A stretch of DNA of 64,000 nucleotides from Virgisporangium aliadipatigenens (GCF_016863615.1 NZ_BOPF01000015.1:62001-126000); one strand, 5' to 3'. Positions 53,025-63,261 are shown, numbered from the stretch's first letter. Notes: generated from the sequence alone by a model not told the origin. Program-made: numbers and translations.

Positions 53025-53324
53025 ATGCTCGCCGTGGCCATCGTTGCGAGAATCCTTCAGTCGATCTTCACGCTGCTCGCGTTCGGGGTGCTGTGCTTCG
53101 GGCTGGTGTGGGCGTTCATCAAGGAACCCGAGGATCCGATCAGCGCCGAGACGATCATGCTGTTCGGCGTCGGGACGATGGTGATGGCTGCGTCGTTCGC
53201 GTCCACGGCCGCCGGTGCCACCCGTGCGGCGGCCGCGCGACCGCCCGCGCCGCGCCCGCCGGCCGGCCCGCAGGGCCCGGTCCCGGGGCAGTACGTCCCC
53301 GGGCCTCCCATGCAGGGCCGCTGA
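53025..53324 (+). CDS. Small membrane protein, unknown (99 residues)
   Basis: Two hydrophobic helices (about 5-30 and 42-62) and a Pro/Gly-rich tail (about 70-99, PAPRPPAGPQGPVPG). ATG at 53025 lies 10 bases after CGGAGG; a GTG three codons later is possible. The next gene downstream has the same plan, helices then a Pro-rich tail. Function unknown. Confidence 0.7.
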   Translation: MLAVAIVARILQSIFTLLAFGVLCFGLVWAFIKEPEDPISAETIMLFGVGTMVMAASFASTAAGATRAAAARPPAPRPPAGPQGPVPGQYVPGPPMQGR

Positions 53325-53344
53325 TCGGCACCTAGCATCCACGC

Positions 53345-53722
53345 ATGGCTGTCGTCATGCGGGTTTTTCAATGGATCATCGCGGGCCTGGGGATCGCGAT
53401 CCTCGGGCTCTCCGTGATCATCGGATGGTCGACCGACAAGGGCGACATCTGGGTGCTGTGCTCGTCGCAGTCCGGCGTCTGCGAGGGGCGCATGTCGGGC
53501 ATGGAGGGGGCGTTCAACTCGGTGTTCGGCGGCATGGTGGGGCTGGCGCTGATCCTGATCGCGGTGTTGATCGCGGCCAACACGCCGCACCCGGTCTTCG
53601 GGCGGCGCGGGCCGGTGGCGCAGGGCGGCGTCGCGGGGCCGGGCGACCCGGGCCAGCAGTGGGGCGGCCAGTACCCGCCGTTCCCGCAGCAGAACGCTCC
53701 GCAGCCACCGTTCGGGTCCTGA
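53345..53722 (+). CDS. Small membrane protein, unknown (125 residues)
   Basis: Two membrane helices (about 6-27 and 60-82) with an extracytoplasmic-looking loop between them containing two Cys (VLCSSQSGVCEG) that may pair, then a Gly/Pro/Gln-rich tail. Same layout as the preceding gene, 20 bases upstream, so they are probably co-transcribed. No family recognised. Confidence 0.7.
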   Translation: MAVVMRVFQWIIAGLGIAILGLSVIIGWSTDKGDIWVLCSSQSGVCEGRMSGMEGAFNSVFGGMVGLALILIAVLIAANTPHPVFGRRGPVAQGGVAGPGDPGQQWGGQYPPFPQQNAPQPPFGS

Positions 53723-53800
53723 CGCGGAGGCAGGACCCGCAGGGGTAACAGCTTGTGCGCGTCCGCGCAAAACTGTCATCCCCGGCTGGTAGAAAGCGCT

Positions 53801-55114
53801 GTGACATCGGTACTGGTGGGCTCGCCGGCCGGCAACGTGGCCGGGGCGGGTCCGCGGGTCGAGCCCGCTCCCGCGGTCCGGTTACGGCGCGAGCCGTACG
53901 GCTACCTCGCCTACGTGGGGCAGCGCGACCACTTCTTCGCCGTCGGGGACGCGGGCGCGGCCGTCCTGCGCGCCGCCGAGGCGGGCAGCGCCGGCCGCCC
54001 GGCCGGTCCGGACGCGCCGGCGCCGTGGGAAGCGCCGGACGGTCGGGAGGCGGCGGAGACGCTCGCGCGCTTCGGGGTGATCCGGCCCGCCGCCCGGGGC
54101 GCCCCGGCCGTCGCGGAGGAGCCGCACCACGGCATCTCCCTGCTGGGCAGCTTCACCGGTGTGCCGGAGGTCGACCGGCCGCTGGTGGTCAACTGCTTCG
54201 CCACGGCCAGCTGCCCGCTGCGCTGCCGGTACTGCTACGCCGACGACCTGATGGGTCCGGTGCCGGGCCGGGGCCGTCGGGACCGGGTCGAGGCGGTCGC
54301 CGAGATGGCCGCGGCCGTCCCGGCGATGGTCGCGGTGATCACGGGCGGGGAGCCGCTGAGCCGTCCCGCGCAGACCCGCGCGTTGATCGACGCGCTCGGT
54401 GGGCCGAAGTCGATCGTGCTGGACACCTCGGGCGTCGGCGGCATCGAGGATCTGGTGCCGGTGTTGCTGCGTTTCGGCGTTCACCTGAGGGTGTCTCTGG
54501 ACAGCCTGGACCCGGCGGCCAACGACCTGCTCAGGCCGCTCGCGGGGAGGCATCGGGGCGAGCTGGCGCCGAGCGGGACGGCGGCGGTGACCGCGCTGCG
54601 GGTCGCCGCCGAGGCGGGCCTGTCGACCACCGTGCAGACGGTCGTGACCTCGGCCAACGACTCGCCGGAGGCGCTGCTGCGCACCCGCGACGCGCTGGTC
54701 GCCCGCGGCGTGCGCAACTGGGTGCTGCACGCGCTCGTCCCGGCCGGCAAGGCGGCGGCGGCCCGCAACGCGGTGCTGCGGCCCCGACCCGACGTCCGGC
54801 AGGTGCTGGCCGAGCTGGTGGCGCGTTCGGTGGCCGACGGCACGCCGCTCAACATCCGGGTCACCGGCGGCGCCGGGGCGCGCAACGCGGCGCTGCTGAT
54901 CGGCAGCGACGGCCGGCTGTACGTGGAGGAGGACCGGCGCGGCAAGGTGCCGATCGCGGCGCCCGGCGACCCGACGGCGCAGGTCCTGGCGGCGTTCCGG
55001 CGCGAGGTCAGCGGCACGGGACACGCCGGCCGCTACCTCAACGGCACATTGCAGCCGTTCAATCACCGTCTGGTGCGGGCGCCCTTCGGAGCGGAGACTC
55101 AGGGGGCGCGTTAG
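53801..55114 (+). CDS. Radical SAM protein with PqqD-like N-terminus
   Basis: A 437-residue protein. Residues 15-90 resemble a PqqD-like peptide-recognition domain (VRLRREPYGYLAYVGQRDHF, then GAAVLRAAEAG). The radical SAM core starts near residue 125, with the [4Fe-4S] ligands in ASCPLRCRYCYA (C-x3-C-x2-C) and the SAM motif ITGGEPLSRP. The C-terminal part has no Cys, so no SPASM cluster. PqqD-like plus radical SAM usually means peptide maturation, but no short precursor is visible here. GTG at 53801 is the start; the upstream ORF is non-coding. The CYTH gene follows by 15 bases. Confidence 0.9.
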   Translation: MTSVLVGSPAGNVAGAGPRVEPAPAVRLRREPYGYLAYVGQRDHFFAVGDAGAAVLRAAEAGSAGRPAGPDAPAPWEAPDGREAAETLARFGVIRPAARGAPAVAEEPHHGISLLGSFTGVPEVDRPLVVNCFATASCPLRCRYCYADDLMGPVPGRGRRDRVEAVAEMAAAVPAMVAVITGGEPLSRPAQTRALIDALGGPKSIVLDTSGVGGIEDLVPVLLRFGVHLRVSLDSLDPAANDLLRPLAGRHRGELAPSGTAAVTALRVAAEAGLSTTVQTVVTSANDSPEALLRTRDALVARGVRNWVLHALVPAGKAAAARNAVLRPRPDVRQVLAELVARSVADGTPLNIRVTGGAGARNAALLIGSDGRLYVEEDRRGKVPIAAPGDPTAQVLAAFRREVSGTGHAGRYLNGTLQPFNHRLVRAPFGAETQGAR

Positions 55115-55129
55115 CAGCGGGGGTGGCGA

Positions 55130-55681
55130 TTGACCGGCGTCGTCGAAAACGAGAGCAAGCACCGGGTGGTGGACCGGTCCGGCCTGGTCGTCGCGCTGGC
55201 GGCGCTCGGCTTCGCGCCCGGGGAGCCCGACCCGCAGGTGGACGAGTACTACGACGGCGCGGGGCGCCCGCTCGCCGCGGGTGATCTCGTGTGCCGGCTG
55301 CGGGTGCGGGACACGCGGGTGATGGTGGCGTTCAAGGGGCCCCGCCAGCGGCACGAGGACGGCTCGCACTGGCGGGTGGAGATCGAGTTTCCGGTGCCGG
55401 ACCTGGCCGAGGCGCGGGCGTCGCTGACCCGGCAGGGGCTGACCTGCGTGTGGCGGCTGGAGAAGCGGCGGCGCCGCTACCGCAGGGACGGCGGCGGCGC
55501 CGAGGTCTGCCTGGACGAGTTACCCAGGCTCGGCCTCTTCGTGGAGCTGGAGGGCGAGCCGGCCGAGGTCACCGACCTGCGGGGACGGCTCGCGGGGCTG
55601 ATCGACGGCGCCGAGCCGCGCAACTACCAGGAGATCGCGCTGGCCGCCGGCGCGCCGCCTACCGGGCTTGTGTTTCCGTGA
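55130..55681 (+). CDS. CYTH-domain protein (CyaB/ThTPase-like)
   Basis: A 183-residue CYTH domain: NESKHRV near the start (the ExExK-like motif is altered), CRLRVRDTRVMVAFKGPRQ, EIEFPVP, RRRYRRDG and VCLDELPRLGLFVELEGEP. These supply the acidic and basic residues that bind triphosphate and metals in CyaB-type adenylate cyclases and inorganic or thiamine triphosphatases. TTG at 55130 has a GGGGG site before it. Follows the radical SAM gene closely and overlaps the convergent gene at its 3' end by 23 bases. Confidence 0.85.
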   Translation: MTGVVENESKHRVVDRSGLVVALAALGFAPGEPDPQVDEYYDGAGRPLAAGDLVCRLRVRDTRVMVAFKGPRQRHEDGSHWRVEIEFPVPDLAEARASLTRQGLTCVWRLEKRRRRYRRDGGGAEVCLDELPRLGLFVELEGEPAEVTDLRGRLAGLIDGAEPRNYQEIALAAGAPPTGLVFP

Positions 55682-56018
55682 ACGACGCCGCCTCGGCCGC
55701 GTCGGTGATGCGGTCCAGGTCGGCCCTGCTGCGCGCGTCGCGGATCAACGCGGCCGGCGAGACCCGCCCCAGCCCGCTGTTGATCTCGCGCAGCCACGAA
55801 CGGGCATGCGGCGCGTCCTTGAAGTAGTGCAGGACGGCCCATGCCGCACTCAACCGGTCCCGACCGGCGCCGGTGCGCCACGCGTCGGCCATGCGCCACT
55901 GGGACACGGGTGCGCTCTTGCCCGCTCCGAGCAGGTAGGCGACCAGGTCGGCGCCGAGCGCGTGGAGACATTCGTCGAACATCGTCGCGGCCGTCGGGGC
56001 CGTCACGGGCATCGCCAT
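55659..56018 (-). CDS. Xre/MbcA/ParS-like protein (DUF2384-like)
   Basis: A 119-residue protein. The middle has a helix-turn-helix-like segment (VAYLLGAGKSAPVSQWRMAD) and the end LREINSGLGRVSPAALIRDAR then AAEAASF resembles the toxin-binding motif of MbcA/ParS/Xre antitoxins. Most such genes are followed by a RES/ParT NAD-degrading toxin; none lies here. Instead, it is the third gene of an operon with a SIR2-like NAD-binding protein 46 bases upstream and a caspase, so it may be an antitoxin or regulator. ATG at 56018. Confidence 0.55.
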   Translation of the reverse strand: MAMPVTAPTAATMFDECLHALGADLVAYLLGAGKSAPVSQWRMADAWRTGAGRDRLSAAWAVLHYFKDAPHARSWLREINSGLGRVSPAALIRDARSRADLDRITDAAEAASFTETQAR

Positions 56019-56064
56019 ACAAAGAGGGTACGTCCCGCCCCCACATCAGCACACAGGGCGAACG

Positions 56065-58086
56065 TCACGCGTCATGTAGGCACAAGGTCGACACCTGACG
56101 CGCGACGGAGGAGATCGCCCGGCTGCGCGTACGCGGATCTCCCAGCGCGGCGCGGGCCCGTTCCCAGGTGAGCTTGCCGTCGCCGATGCCGGTCGCCGGC
56201 CGGTCGCACAGGTAGGCCGGGAGCAGGACGGCGTTCTGGACGAGCCAGTGCACGTAGTGGCCGTCCTCGGCCCAGGTGGGCAGCGTGAGCGCGCGCTTGA
56301 GCCGGTCGCGGATCTCGATGAACCCGCCGGTGCGCAACATCGAGGCGTCGTGGCGGAGGTTCTCCAGGCGGGGGTTGTACAGGTGGCGGATCCGGCCGGG
56401 GAAGACGTCGTGCCACAGCTTCCACATGTGTGCCTCGTCGTCGCCGCCGAGCGTGACGACCGTGTCGGCGGAACGGCTCACCAGGATGTCCTGCAGGTGC
56501 GCCCAGACGGCGAGCGGGGTGAGGAGGCGTTCGGCCTTGGTGCTGGTGAGGCCCGTGGTGATGGCCACCGCCTCGGTCTCCGCGTCGCTGCTCTCCACGT
56601 CCGGGACGGCCTTCACCGCACGGATCACGTCGAACAGGGTGTGCACCTTGTAGTACTCGCGTTCCACGGCCCACGGGTGGGTGGGGCGCAGCAGACGCTG
56701 CGGGTCCTGCAGGCGACGCGCCACGGCCGCCGGTCCGTGGAACTCCTCCAGCGACACCACCTCCGGCTCGGTCGACCCCTCGACGAGGTCGAACCAGCGC
56801 ACGATGTCGGCGACGAGGCCGTCGCGCAGGGCCCCGGTCTCCATCGGCGGCGGGTTGAGGTCGTCGATGCAGAGCACCACGTGCAGCCCGCAGGCGGAGA
56901 GGCTGGCGGCGGCGAGCGCCTGCACCAGGTGGATGAGGTTGGCGGGGCGCAGCTGCACCGGCCAGTAGACGAGTTCGGGGGCGACGCCCGGGGCGGCCCC
57001 CTCTCGGCGCCAGCCGAAGTCGAGGTCGAGCTGGCGCAGCAGTTCGTCGGCAGAACGGCGGGCACGGATGAGGCGTTCGAGGCCGGGGCGGCGGGCCTGG
57101 TGCGACTCGACGGGGTCGCCGACGGGCTGGCGCGGCACGCGGGTCAGCGAGACCGGCGCGTGCTGTCGGGGCACGGTCACCGGTGCGAGGGAGGTGCGGA
57201 GGGCCTCCAGGACCCGGTCGGCGTCGACGTCGTAGTACGTGGTGAACGGGCCGATCCCGGGCGGCGGCCCGAGCGTCTCCGGCCCGTGCGCGGCCCAGAG
57301 GACGTCGGTGCCGGTGCGCGCCAGTTCGTCCAGGGCCGCGGTGAGGGCGTCCGGCCGCCCGCCGTATCCCAGGACGCACACGACGTCGCCGGCCAGCAGG
57401 CCGCGCAGCCGCTCGGTCAGGTCGCCCCGGAGCGCGGGGCCGGCGGTGTCGTGGAGGTCGTCCAGGGGGCGCCAGTAGCCGTGCAGGTGCACGACGTCGA
57501 TCACGCCGAGTTCCAGCGCGGGCGGGTCGTCGATCGACACCGTCGCGGCCCGTCCACCGGCGCGCCGCACGGCGATCTCCAGCAGCGGGTCGAAGTTGGT
57601 GGTGAGGACGCGCGCGCCGAACCGCGCCGGGGCGGCGACGAGCAGTTCGCCGAGGTGCGTGAGGCCGGGCGGCAGGATCCACGCCGCGGTCTCCTGCTCC
57701 AGTTCGGTGCCGCGGTGGTGGCCGATGCGTTCCCAGCGGCCGGGTGCGCCGACGGGCTGCTTGGCCAGCGCCGGTTCGAACGCCCGCAGCGCGGCCTGCT
57801 GGACGACGAGGTCGAATTCCTGGGGAGACACCCAGTCGGTGAAGACGTCGCGGTAGCCGGCGTACGCCTCGCCCGCGTCGCGAGCGGTGCGCCGCACCTC
57901 GCGCAGGGCGTCGGCGAGGTCGGAGTTGTCGGCGCGTTCCGAGACGAACTCGTCGGCCAGGTCCAACATGGCCGACACGTCGGGAACGACGCTGGACGTG
58001 ACGCCGGAGCCGAGGATGAGGCCGATGCGCCGGTCGCGGCTGCTGGCGGTGACGAGGCGCCCGATCAGAGCCCGCTCAGTTGCCAC
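56065..58086 (-). CDS. SIR2-like protein with class I aaRS-like C-terminus
   Basis: A 673-residue protein. The N-terminal third is a SIR2-like NAD-binding fold: [12 protein letters not shown] (about 21), [13 protein letters not shown] (about 160, Asn and Asp) and [11 protein letters not shown] (about 198, His), which are the catalytic-triad positions of SIR2 NADases in antiviral systems. No Cys4 zinc site. The C-terminal half has short matches to HUP-type class I aaRS folds ([45 protein letters not shown]). GTG at 58086 overlaps the caspase stop by 11 bases. Role inferred: NAD-depleting effector or sensor. Confidence 0.8.
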   Translation of the reverse strand: MATERALIGRLVTASSRDRRIGLILGSGVTSSVVPDVSAMLDLADEFVSERADNSDLADALREVRRTARDAGEAYAGYRDVFTDWVSPQEFDLVVQQAALRAFEPALAKQPVGAPGRWERIGHHRGTELEQETAAWILPPGLTHLGELLVAAPARFGARVLTTNFDPLLEIAVRRAGGRAATVSIDDPPALELGVIDVVHLHGYWRPLDDLHDTAGPALRGDLTERLRGLLAGDVVCVLGYGGRPDALTAALDELARTGTDVLWAAHGPETLGPPPGIGPFTTYYDVDADRVLEALRTSLAPVTVPRQHAPVSLTRVPRQPVGDPVESHQARRPGLERLIRARRSADELLRQLDLDFGWRREGAAPGVAPELVYWPVQLRPANLIHLVQALAAASLSACGLHVVLCIDDLNPPPMETGALRDGLVADIVRWFDLVEGSTEPEVVSLEEFHGPAAVARRLQDPQRLLRPTHPWAVEREYYKVHTLFDVIRAVKAVPDVESSDAETEAVAITTGLTSTKAERLLTPLAVWAHLQDILVSRSADTVVTLGGDDEAHMWKLWHDVFPGRIRHLYNPRLENLRHDASMLRTGGFIEIRDRLKRALTLPTWAEDGHYVHWLVQNAVLLPAYLCDRPATGIGDGKLTWERARAALGDPRTRSRAISSVARQVSTLCLHDA

Positions 58087-59380
58087 CCGCGTCCTTTCTC
58101 GTGCGACCGCTCGGCCCGGTCGTCGCCTGCGGCCCGGCCGGCAGGCCGAGCCATTGCCGGAGCGTGCGCGTGGCGACCGTGAAACCGCCCTGGGCGATCT
58201 CGTGCTCCAGCTGCCCGGGCCGCCAGCCGACGTACCCGAGGAACGCCCAGGCCCGTCGGACCACCCGCGCCGCGATGTCGGGCCGGACGTCGGGTGGCAG
58301 AGTACCCAGATTGCCAAGGATCGGGCGAAACCAGGGCACGATGGACGGGTCGACGGCCAGTTCGACCAGCAGCACGAGCACGTCCCGGACCGGCCCGCCG
58401 TCGAACAGTTCGACGCCGGGCAGTGCGCGGGCGAGCGCCGTGCCGAGGATGTCCGCCGCGGGGCGCGCCACCGGCCGGCCGAGCCGGATGCCGAGGGCGC
58501 CCTGCTCCGGGTCGTACGCGAGGACGGCGAGCGTGGTTCCCGACAGGTCGGCGTCGGGCAGGGCGGCCGTCCCGGTGATCACCAGACCCGGCCGGGGCTC
58601 CCGGGGCGTGCGCCGGTACAGCGGCACCGGGGAGGGGCGCGACAGCGGGGCGGCGTTGCGCACGAGCGGGATGAGTTCGCCGCCGTTGCGGGCGCGCAGT
58701 TCCGGCAGCGGCCGGCCCTTGCGCAGCTGGGTGGCGCGCGTCTCCTGGTAGACCGTGCCGAGGTCGAGCAGTTCCGGGCCGTCGGGCAGGCCGCCGCGCA
58801 GGAGTTCGACCAGGGTGCCGGTGAACGCCGTGTACGGCTCGTCGGCCGGCGCCAACGCCGCACGGGTGGCGGAGGCGGCGACGAGCACGCACGTGAGGTC
58901 GATCTCGGTCTCGTCGATGACGGCGGCGGGGCCCATGCCGTCGATGGCCCGTCCGGCGTAGCAGCAGTCGAGGATGACGACCCGCCGCCCGGCCGGCGCG
59001 TCGAGGAACGCCCGCCGCACCCACTCGTACGGCGCCGACGTCGCGTACACGCCGTCCGGGTCGGTGTCGCCGACGGCCAGGTGCAGCGAACCGGTGCGCG
59101 GGTCGATGAGCCCGTGGCCGGCGAAGTAGAACAGCAGCAGCCCGTCCGGGCGAACCGTCGCCGGGCCGGGGCCGCGCAGGGCGGCGTCCACCATGGACGG
59201 TGCGCTCGGGTCGGCGAGCACGACGCAGTTCTCCGGCGGCAGCCCCCACAGGGCCGGGTCGGTGAAGACGTCCCGCAGCGCGTCGAGGTTGGCGACGGCG
59301 GTCGGCAGCTGTGGCAGGGACCGGTAGCGGCCCACCCCGACGAGTACCACCCGGGACGACCGGGGATCGGACAACTGCAT
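58076..59380 (-). CDS. Caspase-like protease fused to YqgE/AlgH domain
   Basis: A 434-residue protein. Residues 1-250 are a C14 caspase/metacaspase-like domain: [16 protein letters not shown], the catalytic His in LFYFAGHG (about 88) and Cys in [10 protein letters not shown] (about 140). From about 264 the sequence turns to the UPF0301/YqgE fold ([64 protein letters not shown]). The fusion is unusual. ATG at 59380. First gene of the caspase-SIR2-Xre operon. No regulatory domain typical of TIR or CARD proteins is present. Confidence 0.85.
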   Translation of the reverse strand: MQLSDPRSSRVVLVGVGRYRSLPQLPTAVANLDALRDVFTDPALWGLPPENCVVLADPSAPSMVDAALRGPGPATVRPDGLLLFYFAGHGLIDPRTGSLHLAVGDTDPDGVYATSAPYEWVRRAFLDAPAGRRVVILDCCYAGRAIDGMGPAAVIDETEIDLTCVLVAASATRAALAPADEPYTAFTGTLVELLRGGLPDGPELLDLGTVYQETRATQLRKGRPLPELRARNGGELIPLVRNAAPLSRPSPVPLYRRTPREPRPGLVITGTAALPDADLSGTTLAVLAYDPEQGALGIRLGRPVARPAADILGTALARALPGVELFDGGPVRDVLVLLVELAVDPSIVPWFRPILGNLGTLPPDVRPDIAARVVRRAWAFLGYVGWRPGQLEHEIAQGGFTVATRTLRQWLGLPAGPQATTGPSGRTRKDAGGN

Positions 59381-59503
59381 CAGCAGGTCCCCGACGGGAT
59401 AGGCTGCGGTCGTCGATGGGGGGTCGGGAACCGCACGAATGCGACCATACAGAAGGTCGCTACACCGTGTCACCGCGCTGGTTCCTACAGGAGGGATCGA
59501 TCT

Positions 59504-60490
59504 GTGTCGTACGACGCCTTTCTTCTGCTGTCCTTCGGCGGACCGGAGGGGCCGGACGATGTGATGCCGTTCCTGGAGAACGTGACGCGCGGGCGGGGCG
59601 TGCCGCGTGAGCGCCTGCTGGCGGTCGCCGAGCACTACCGGCACTTCGGCGGCGTCTCCCCGATCAACGAGCAGAACCGTGCGCTCCTCGCCGCCGTCGA
59701 GCCCGCGCTCGACCTGCCGGTGTACTGGGGCAACCGCAACTGGCACCCGTTCCTCGCGGACACCCTGCGGCGGATGCGCGACGACGGCGTGCGGCGCGCG
59801 ATCGGGTTGGCGACGAGCGCGTACAGCTCGTACTCGGCCTGCCGGCAGTACTGGGAGGACATCGACCGGGCCCGGGCCGAGGTCGGCGAGGGTGCGCCCG
59901 AGGTCGACAAGATCCGGCACTTCCACGACCATCCGGGGTTCGTGGAGCCGTTCGTCGACGGGGTGAAGGCGGTGTGGACGCCGGGTGCCCGGCTGGTCTT
60001 CACGGCGCACTCGATACCCACGTCGATGGACGAGTCGAGCGGGCCGGAGGGGCACCGGTACACCGCCCAGCTGCGCGAGACGGCAGGGCTGGTCGCGGCG
60101 GGGGCCGGCGTGGCGGAGTGGGACCTGGTGTGGCAGTCGCGGTCGGGCCCGCCCCACGTTCCATGGCTGGAGCCGGACATCAACGACCACCTGGAGGCGC
60201 TGGCGGCCGGCGGGGTGTCCGCGGTCGTCGCGGCCCCGATCGGGTTCGTCTCAGACCACCTCGAGGTGATCTGGGACCTGGACAACGAGGCGGCCGAGAC
60301 GGCCGAGAAGCTCGGGCTGCGTTGGGACCGGGTGCCGACGCCCGGCACCGACCCGCGCTTCGTCCGGATGATCGCCGAGCTGGTCGCGGAGCGGACCGAC
60401 GGTGCCCCGCGTCGCCGCTGCGGCACGCTGCCCGTGTGGGACGCCTGCCAGCCGGGGTGCTGCCCGGCTCCTGTGAGGAAGCGCACGTGA
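59504..60490 (+). CDS. hemH: Ferrochelatase (actinobacterial, coproporphyrin-type)
   Basis: A 328-residue enzyme inserting iron into a porphyrin. Actinobacteria use the coproporphyrin-dependent pathway, so the substrate is probably coproporphyrin III (CpfC). Conserved regions [44 protein letters not shown] (catalytic His), [19 protein letters not shown] and three C-terminal Cys ([18 protein letters not shown]) that may hold a [2Fe-2S] cluster. GTG at 59504 follows CAGGAGG. Much longer upstream readings lack sense. Belongs by synteny to the moxR-fabG-inhA locus. Confidence 0.94.
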   Translation: MSYDAFLLLSFGGPEGPDDVMPFLENVTRGRGVPRERLLAVAEHYRHFGGVSPINEQNRALLAAVEPALDLPVYWGNRNWHPFLADTLRRMRDDGVRRAIGLATSAYSSYSACRQYWEDIDRARAEVGEGAPEVDKIRHFHDHPGFVEPFVDGVKAVWTPGARLVFTAHSIPTSMDESSGPEGHRYTAQLRETAGLVAAGAGVAEWDLVWQSRSGPPHVPWLEPDINDHLEALAAGGVSAVVAAPIGFVSDHLEVIWDLDNEAAETAEKLGLRWDRVPTPGTDPRFVRMIAELVAERTDGAPRRRCGTLPVWDACQPGCCPAPVRKRT

Positions 60491-60565
60491 GCGCTTTGCC
60501 GCCCCGAAACACCCCTGCCGTCGTCCCGCCGCGTGCCCGTGCCTTGATTGGACAGTGAATGAGCG

Positions 60566-60665
60566 AGTGTCGACGGCGCGCGGCGTCGTCTGGACTGAGG
60601 AGCGAAGTGAGCGCAGCGATCGGAGCGACGAGGGAAGACGGCGCCATCTGCGCGCCGTCGACACT
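60566..60665. repeat. 16-bp inverted repeat flanking a GAGCGA-rich stretch
   Basis: AGTGTCGACGGCGCGC (60566-60581) and its exact complement (60650-60665) surround 68 bases made of short GAGCGA/AGCGAT-type repeats. It lies in the 187-base gap between hemH and the NagD gene. No ORF in this gap is convincing. Confidence 0.65.
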
Positions 60666-60677
60666 GAGTGGGCAGCG

Positions 60678-61457
60678 ATGAGTGAGAGAAAGCCCGTCGA
60701 GTCGTGGCTGACCGACATGGACGGTGTGCTGGTGCACGAGGGGCAGGCCATTCCGGGAGCATCGGAGTTCCTCGGCGGCCTGCGGCAGTCCGGCAAGCCT
60801 TTCCTGGTGCTCACCAACAACTCGATCTACACGCCGCGGGACCTGTCCGCGCGGCTGGAGCGGATCGGGATCACCGTGCCCGAGCACGCGATCTGGACGA
60901 GCGCGCTGGCGACGGCGAAGTTCCTGGAGGATCAGCGGCCGGGTGGGTCGGCCTACGTCATCGGCGAGGCGGGGCTGACCACCGCGCTGCACGAGGTGGG
61001 CTACGTCCTGGGGGACCAGGATCCGGACTACGTGGTGCTGGGGGAGACCCGGACGTACTCGTTCGAGGCGATCACGAAGGCGATCCGGCTGATCGACGAC
61101 GGGGCGCGGTTCATCGCGACCAACCCGGACGTGACCGGGCCGTCCAACGAGGGGGCGCTGCCGGCGTGCGGTTCCGTCGCGGCGTTGATCTCCAAGGCGA
61201 CCGGCGTGGAGCCCTACTTCGTGGGCAAGCCCAACCCGATGATGATGCGCTCCGCGCTCAACGCGATCTCCGCGCACTCGGAGACCACCGCGATGATCGG
61301 CGACCGGATGGACACGGACGTCCTCTGTGGACTCGAGGCGGGCCTGGAGACGATCCTCGTCCTGTCGGGCATCTCCGCCCGCGCCGAGATCGATCGCTAC
61401 CCCTACCGCCCGTCGCGCGTGGTGGACTCGGTGGCCGATCTCATCGCGGAGATCTAG
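60678..61457 (+). CDS. NagD-like HAD-IIA phosphatase
   Basis: A 259-residue HAD superfamily IIA protein: motif [13 protein letters not shown] (both Asp present), motif II LVLTNNS, motif III Lys in [10 protein letters not shown] and motif [11 protein letters not shown]. Family members dephosphorylate nucleotides or sugar phosphates. ATG at 60678 is chosen over upstream GTGs because it sits just ahead of motif I. The gene starts 12 bases after the right arm of the inverted repeat. Substrate not determinable. Confidence 0.93.
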   Translation: MSERKPVESWLTDMDGVLVHEGQAIPGASEFLGGLRQSGKPFLVLTNNSIYTPRDLSARLERIGITVPEHAIWTSALATAKFLEDQRPGGSAYVIGEAGLTTALHEVGYVLGDQDPDYVVLGETRTYSFEAITKAIRLIDDGARFIATNPDVTGPSNEGALPACGSVAALISKATGVEPYFVGKPNPMMMRSALNAISAHSETTAMIGDRMDTDVLCGLEAGLETILVLSGISARAEIDRYPYRPSRVVDSVADLIAEI

Positions 61458-61597
61458 AGCTTTTCATTGCGACGGTCCGTCGTGGTGCGGACCGTTGCTC
61501 CCGCCGAGCCCGCTGCGCTCCACGGCGGGGCCGCTTCGCGCCCCGCCGCTCCGGCTCCGCTTGCCAGGTCCGGGGGCATTTCCCGGCGCGGGCGCGC

Positions 61598-62380
61598 TCA
61601 GATCATGGGGGCGTTGCAGGCCGCCACCAGCGCGCGCCGGCAGGCGGCCGTCAGAGGGCGGAGCGCGGCGTCGCGCTGCTGGGCCTCGTAGCCGTTGACC
61701 GCGCCGCCGGGGGCGGACAGCTCCGCCAGCGCCAGCACGCGGTCGAGGACGCTGGCCCTGGCGTACAGGCGGCGGGACCGGGGGTCGTAGCCCGGGGGCA
61801 GCTCCGCGGTGTTGTCGGGTTTGCGGATGGCGGCCAGGGCGCCGGCCAGCTCGGGTCGCCACTGGGCCACGTCGAGCTTGGTCAGCGTCGTCGTGGCGCT
61901 CATCAGGGCCGTGCTCAGCTCCGCCTCGGCCTCGGCGGCGCTCACGAACTCCGGCGGTCGCCTGGCGGCGGGCAGCGGGAACACCCGCCACAGCACCGTC
62001 TCCCAGGTGTCCCCGGAGCCACTCGTGTGCGTGCGCACCTCCGGCACCAGGCCGTGCTCGCCGGCCACGACGCCCTCGCCGGCGGCCAGCGCCGCCCCGC
62101 TGAACGGGCCGGGGCCGGGCAGCCCGCGCGGATCCCCCGGGGCCGGCAGCACCAGGCGCACGTCGTCCGGGTGCAGCTTCGACAGCACCGCCAGCGCCCC
62201 GGTCAGCGGCACGTCGGTCCAGGTGCCGGGCACGTCGGCGGCGAGGTGCTCCTCACCGGCCGCGATCTCGTCGGCAACGTCGTCGTAGGGCACCAGGCCG
62301 GCGCGCCACGCGCGGACCCAGGAGACGAACCGGGCCGAGCGGCGCGCGGTCATGGTGGCCGCGTGCGCTGCGGGGGACAT
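61598..62380 (-). CDS. Conserved actinobacterial protein of unknown function
   Basis: A 260-residue soluble protein with Trp and Glu-rich stretches ([80 protein letters not shown]) and no catalytic motif I recognise. It looks like an intact gene: coding-type GC bias throughout and divergent from the DUF3097 gene with 75 bases between. ATG at 62380 or at 62353. Confidence 0.75.
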   Translation of the reverse strand: MSPAAHAATMTARRSARFVSWVRAWRAGLVPYDDVADEIAAGEEHLAADVPGTWTDVPLTGALAVLSKLHPDDVRLVLPAPGDPRGLPGPGPFSGAALAAGEGVVAGEHGLVPEVRTHTSGSGDTWETVLWRVFPLPAARRPPEFVSAAEAEAELSTALMSATTTLTKLDVAQWRPELAGALAAIRKPDNTAELPPGYDPRSRRLYARASVLDRVLALAELSAPGGAVNGYEAQQRDAALRPLTAACRRALVAACNAPMI

Positions 62381-62455
62381 GCAGCACAGAGTACGTGCTG
62401 GCCTGCGGTGTGTCTCGCAAGCCCCGGGCGGGTCCCCCGGCATACGGTGAGCGTC

Positions 62456-63261
62456 ATGTATGGCGAGGACGTGCTCCGGTCGCGACGCCCGCGCCGGATC
62501 GTGCCGGAGATGGAGGCCGAACCGGACCTCGTGGTCGAGGACGCCGACTCGGGCTTCTGCGGCGCGGTCGTCGGCTTCGAACACGGCGCGGTGGTGCTGG
62601 AGGACCGGTACGGGAAGCGGCGCAACTTTCCGCTCGCGCCGGCCGCTTTTCTCATCGACGGGCAGGCCGTGACGCTGCGCCGCCCGAGCGCGCCGGCGCA
62701 GCAGGTGAGACGGATCACCGCCTCCGGTTCGATCGCCGTCGAGGGGGTGCGCGCCCGGGTCGCCCGCGGCAGCCGAATCTGGGTCGAGGGGCTGCACGAC
62801 GCGGCCCTCGTCGAGAAGGTATGGGGCGACGACCTGCGCATCGAGGGGGTGGTCGTGGAGCCGCTGTCCGGGATCGACGACCTCGCCGGTGCGGTGGCGG
62901 AGTTCGAGCCGGGGCCGGGGCAGCGGCTGGGCGTGCTGGTGGACCACCTGGTCGAGGGCTCCAAGGAGAGCCGGATCGTGGCGTCGGTGCGGTCGCCGTT
63001 CGTGCTGGTGACGGGGCATCCGTACGTCGACGTGTGGCAGGCGGTCAAGCCCGAACGCCTCGGCATCCGGGCCTGGCCGGTCATCCCGCGCGGGCAGGAC
63101 TGGAAGCAGGGGGTCTGCGACGCGCTGGGCGTGGCCGACCCGCCGGAGATGTGGCGGCGGATCCTGTCGAGCGTGCGTTCGTACAAGGATCTCGAGACGC
63201 CCCTCATCAACTCCGTCGAACGCCTCATCGACTTCGTCACCGACCCCTCGGACGGCGCCGC

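Noticed and set aside
57887-59503. Long N-terminal extension of ferrochelatase
   Set aside because: It is antisense to the caspase and SIR2 genes; a GTG with a good ribosome site at 59504 gives a standard-length enzyme.
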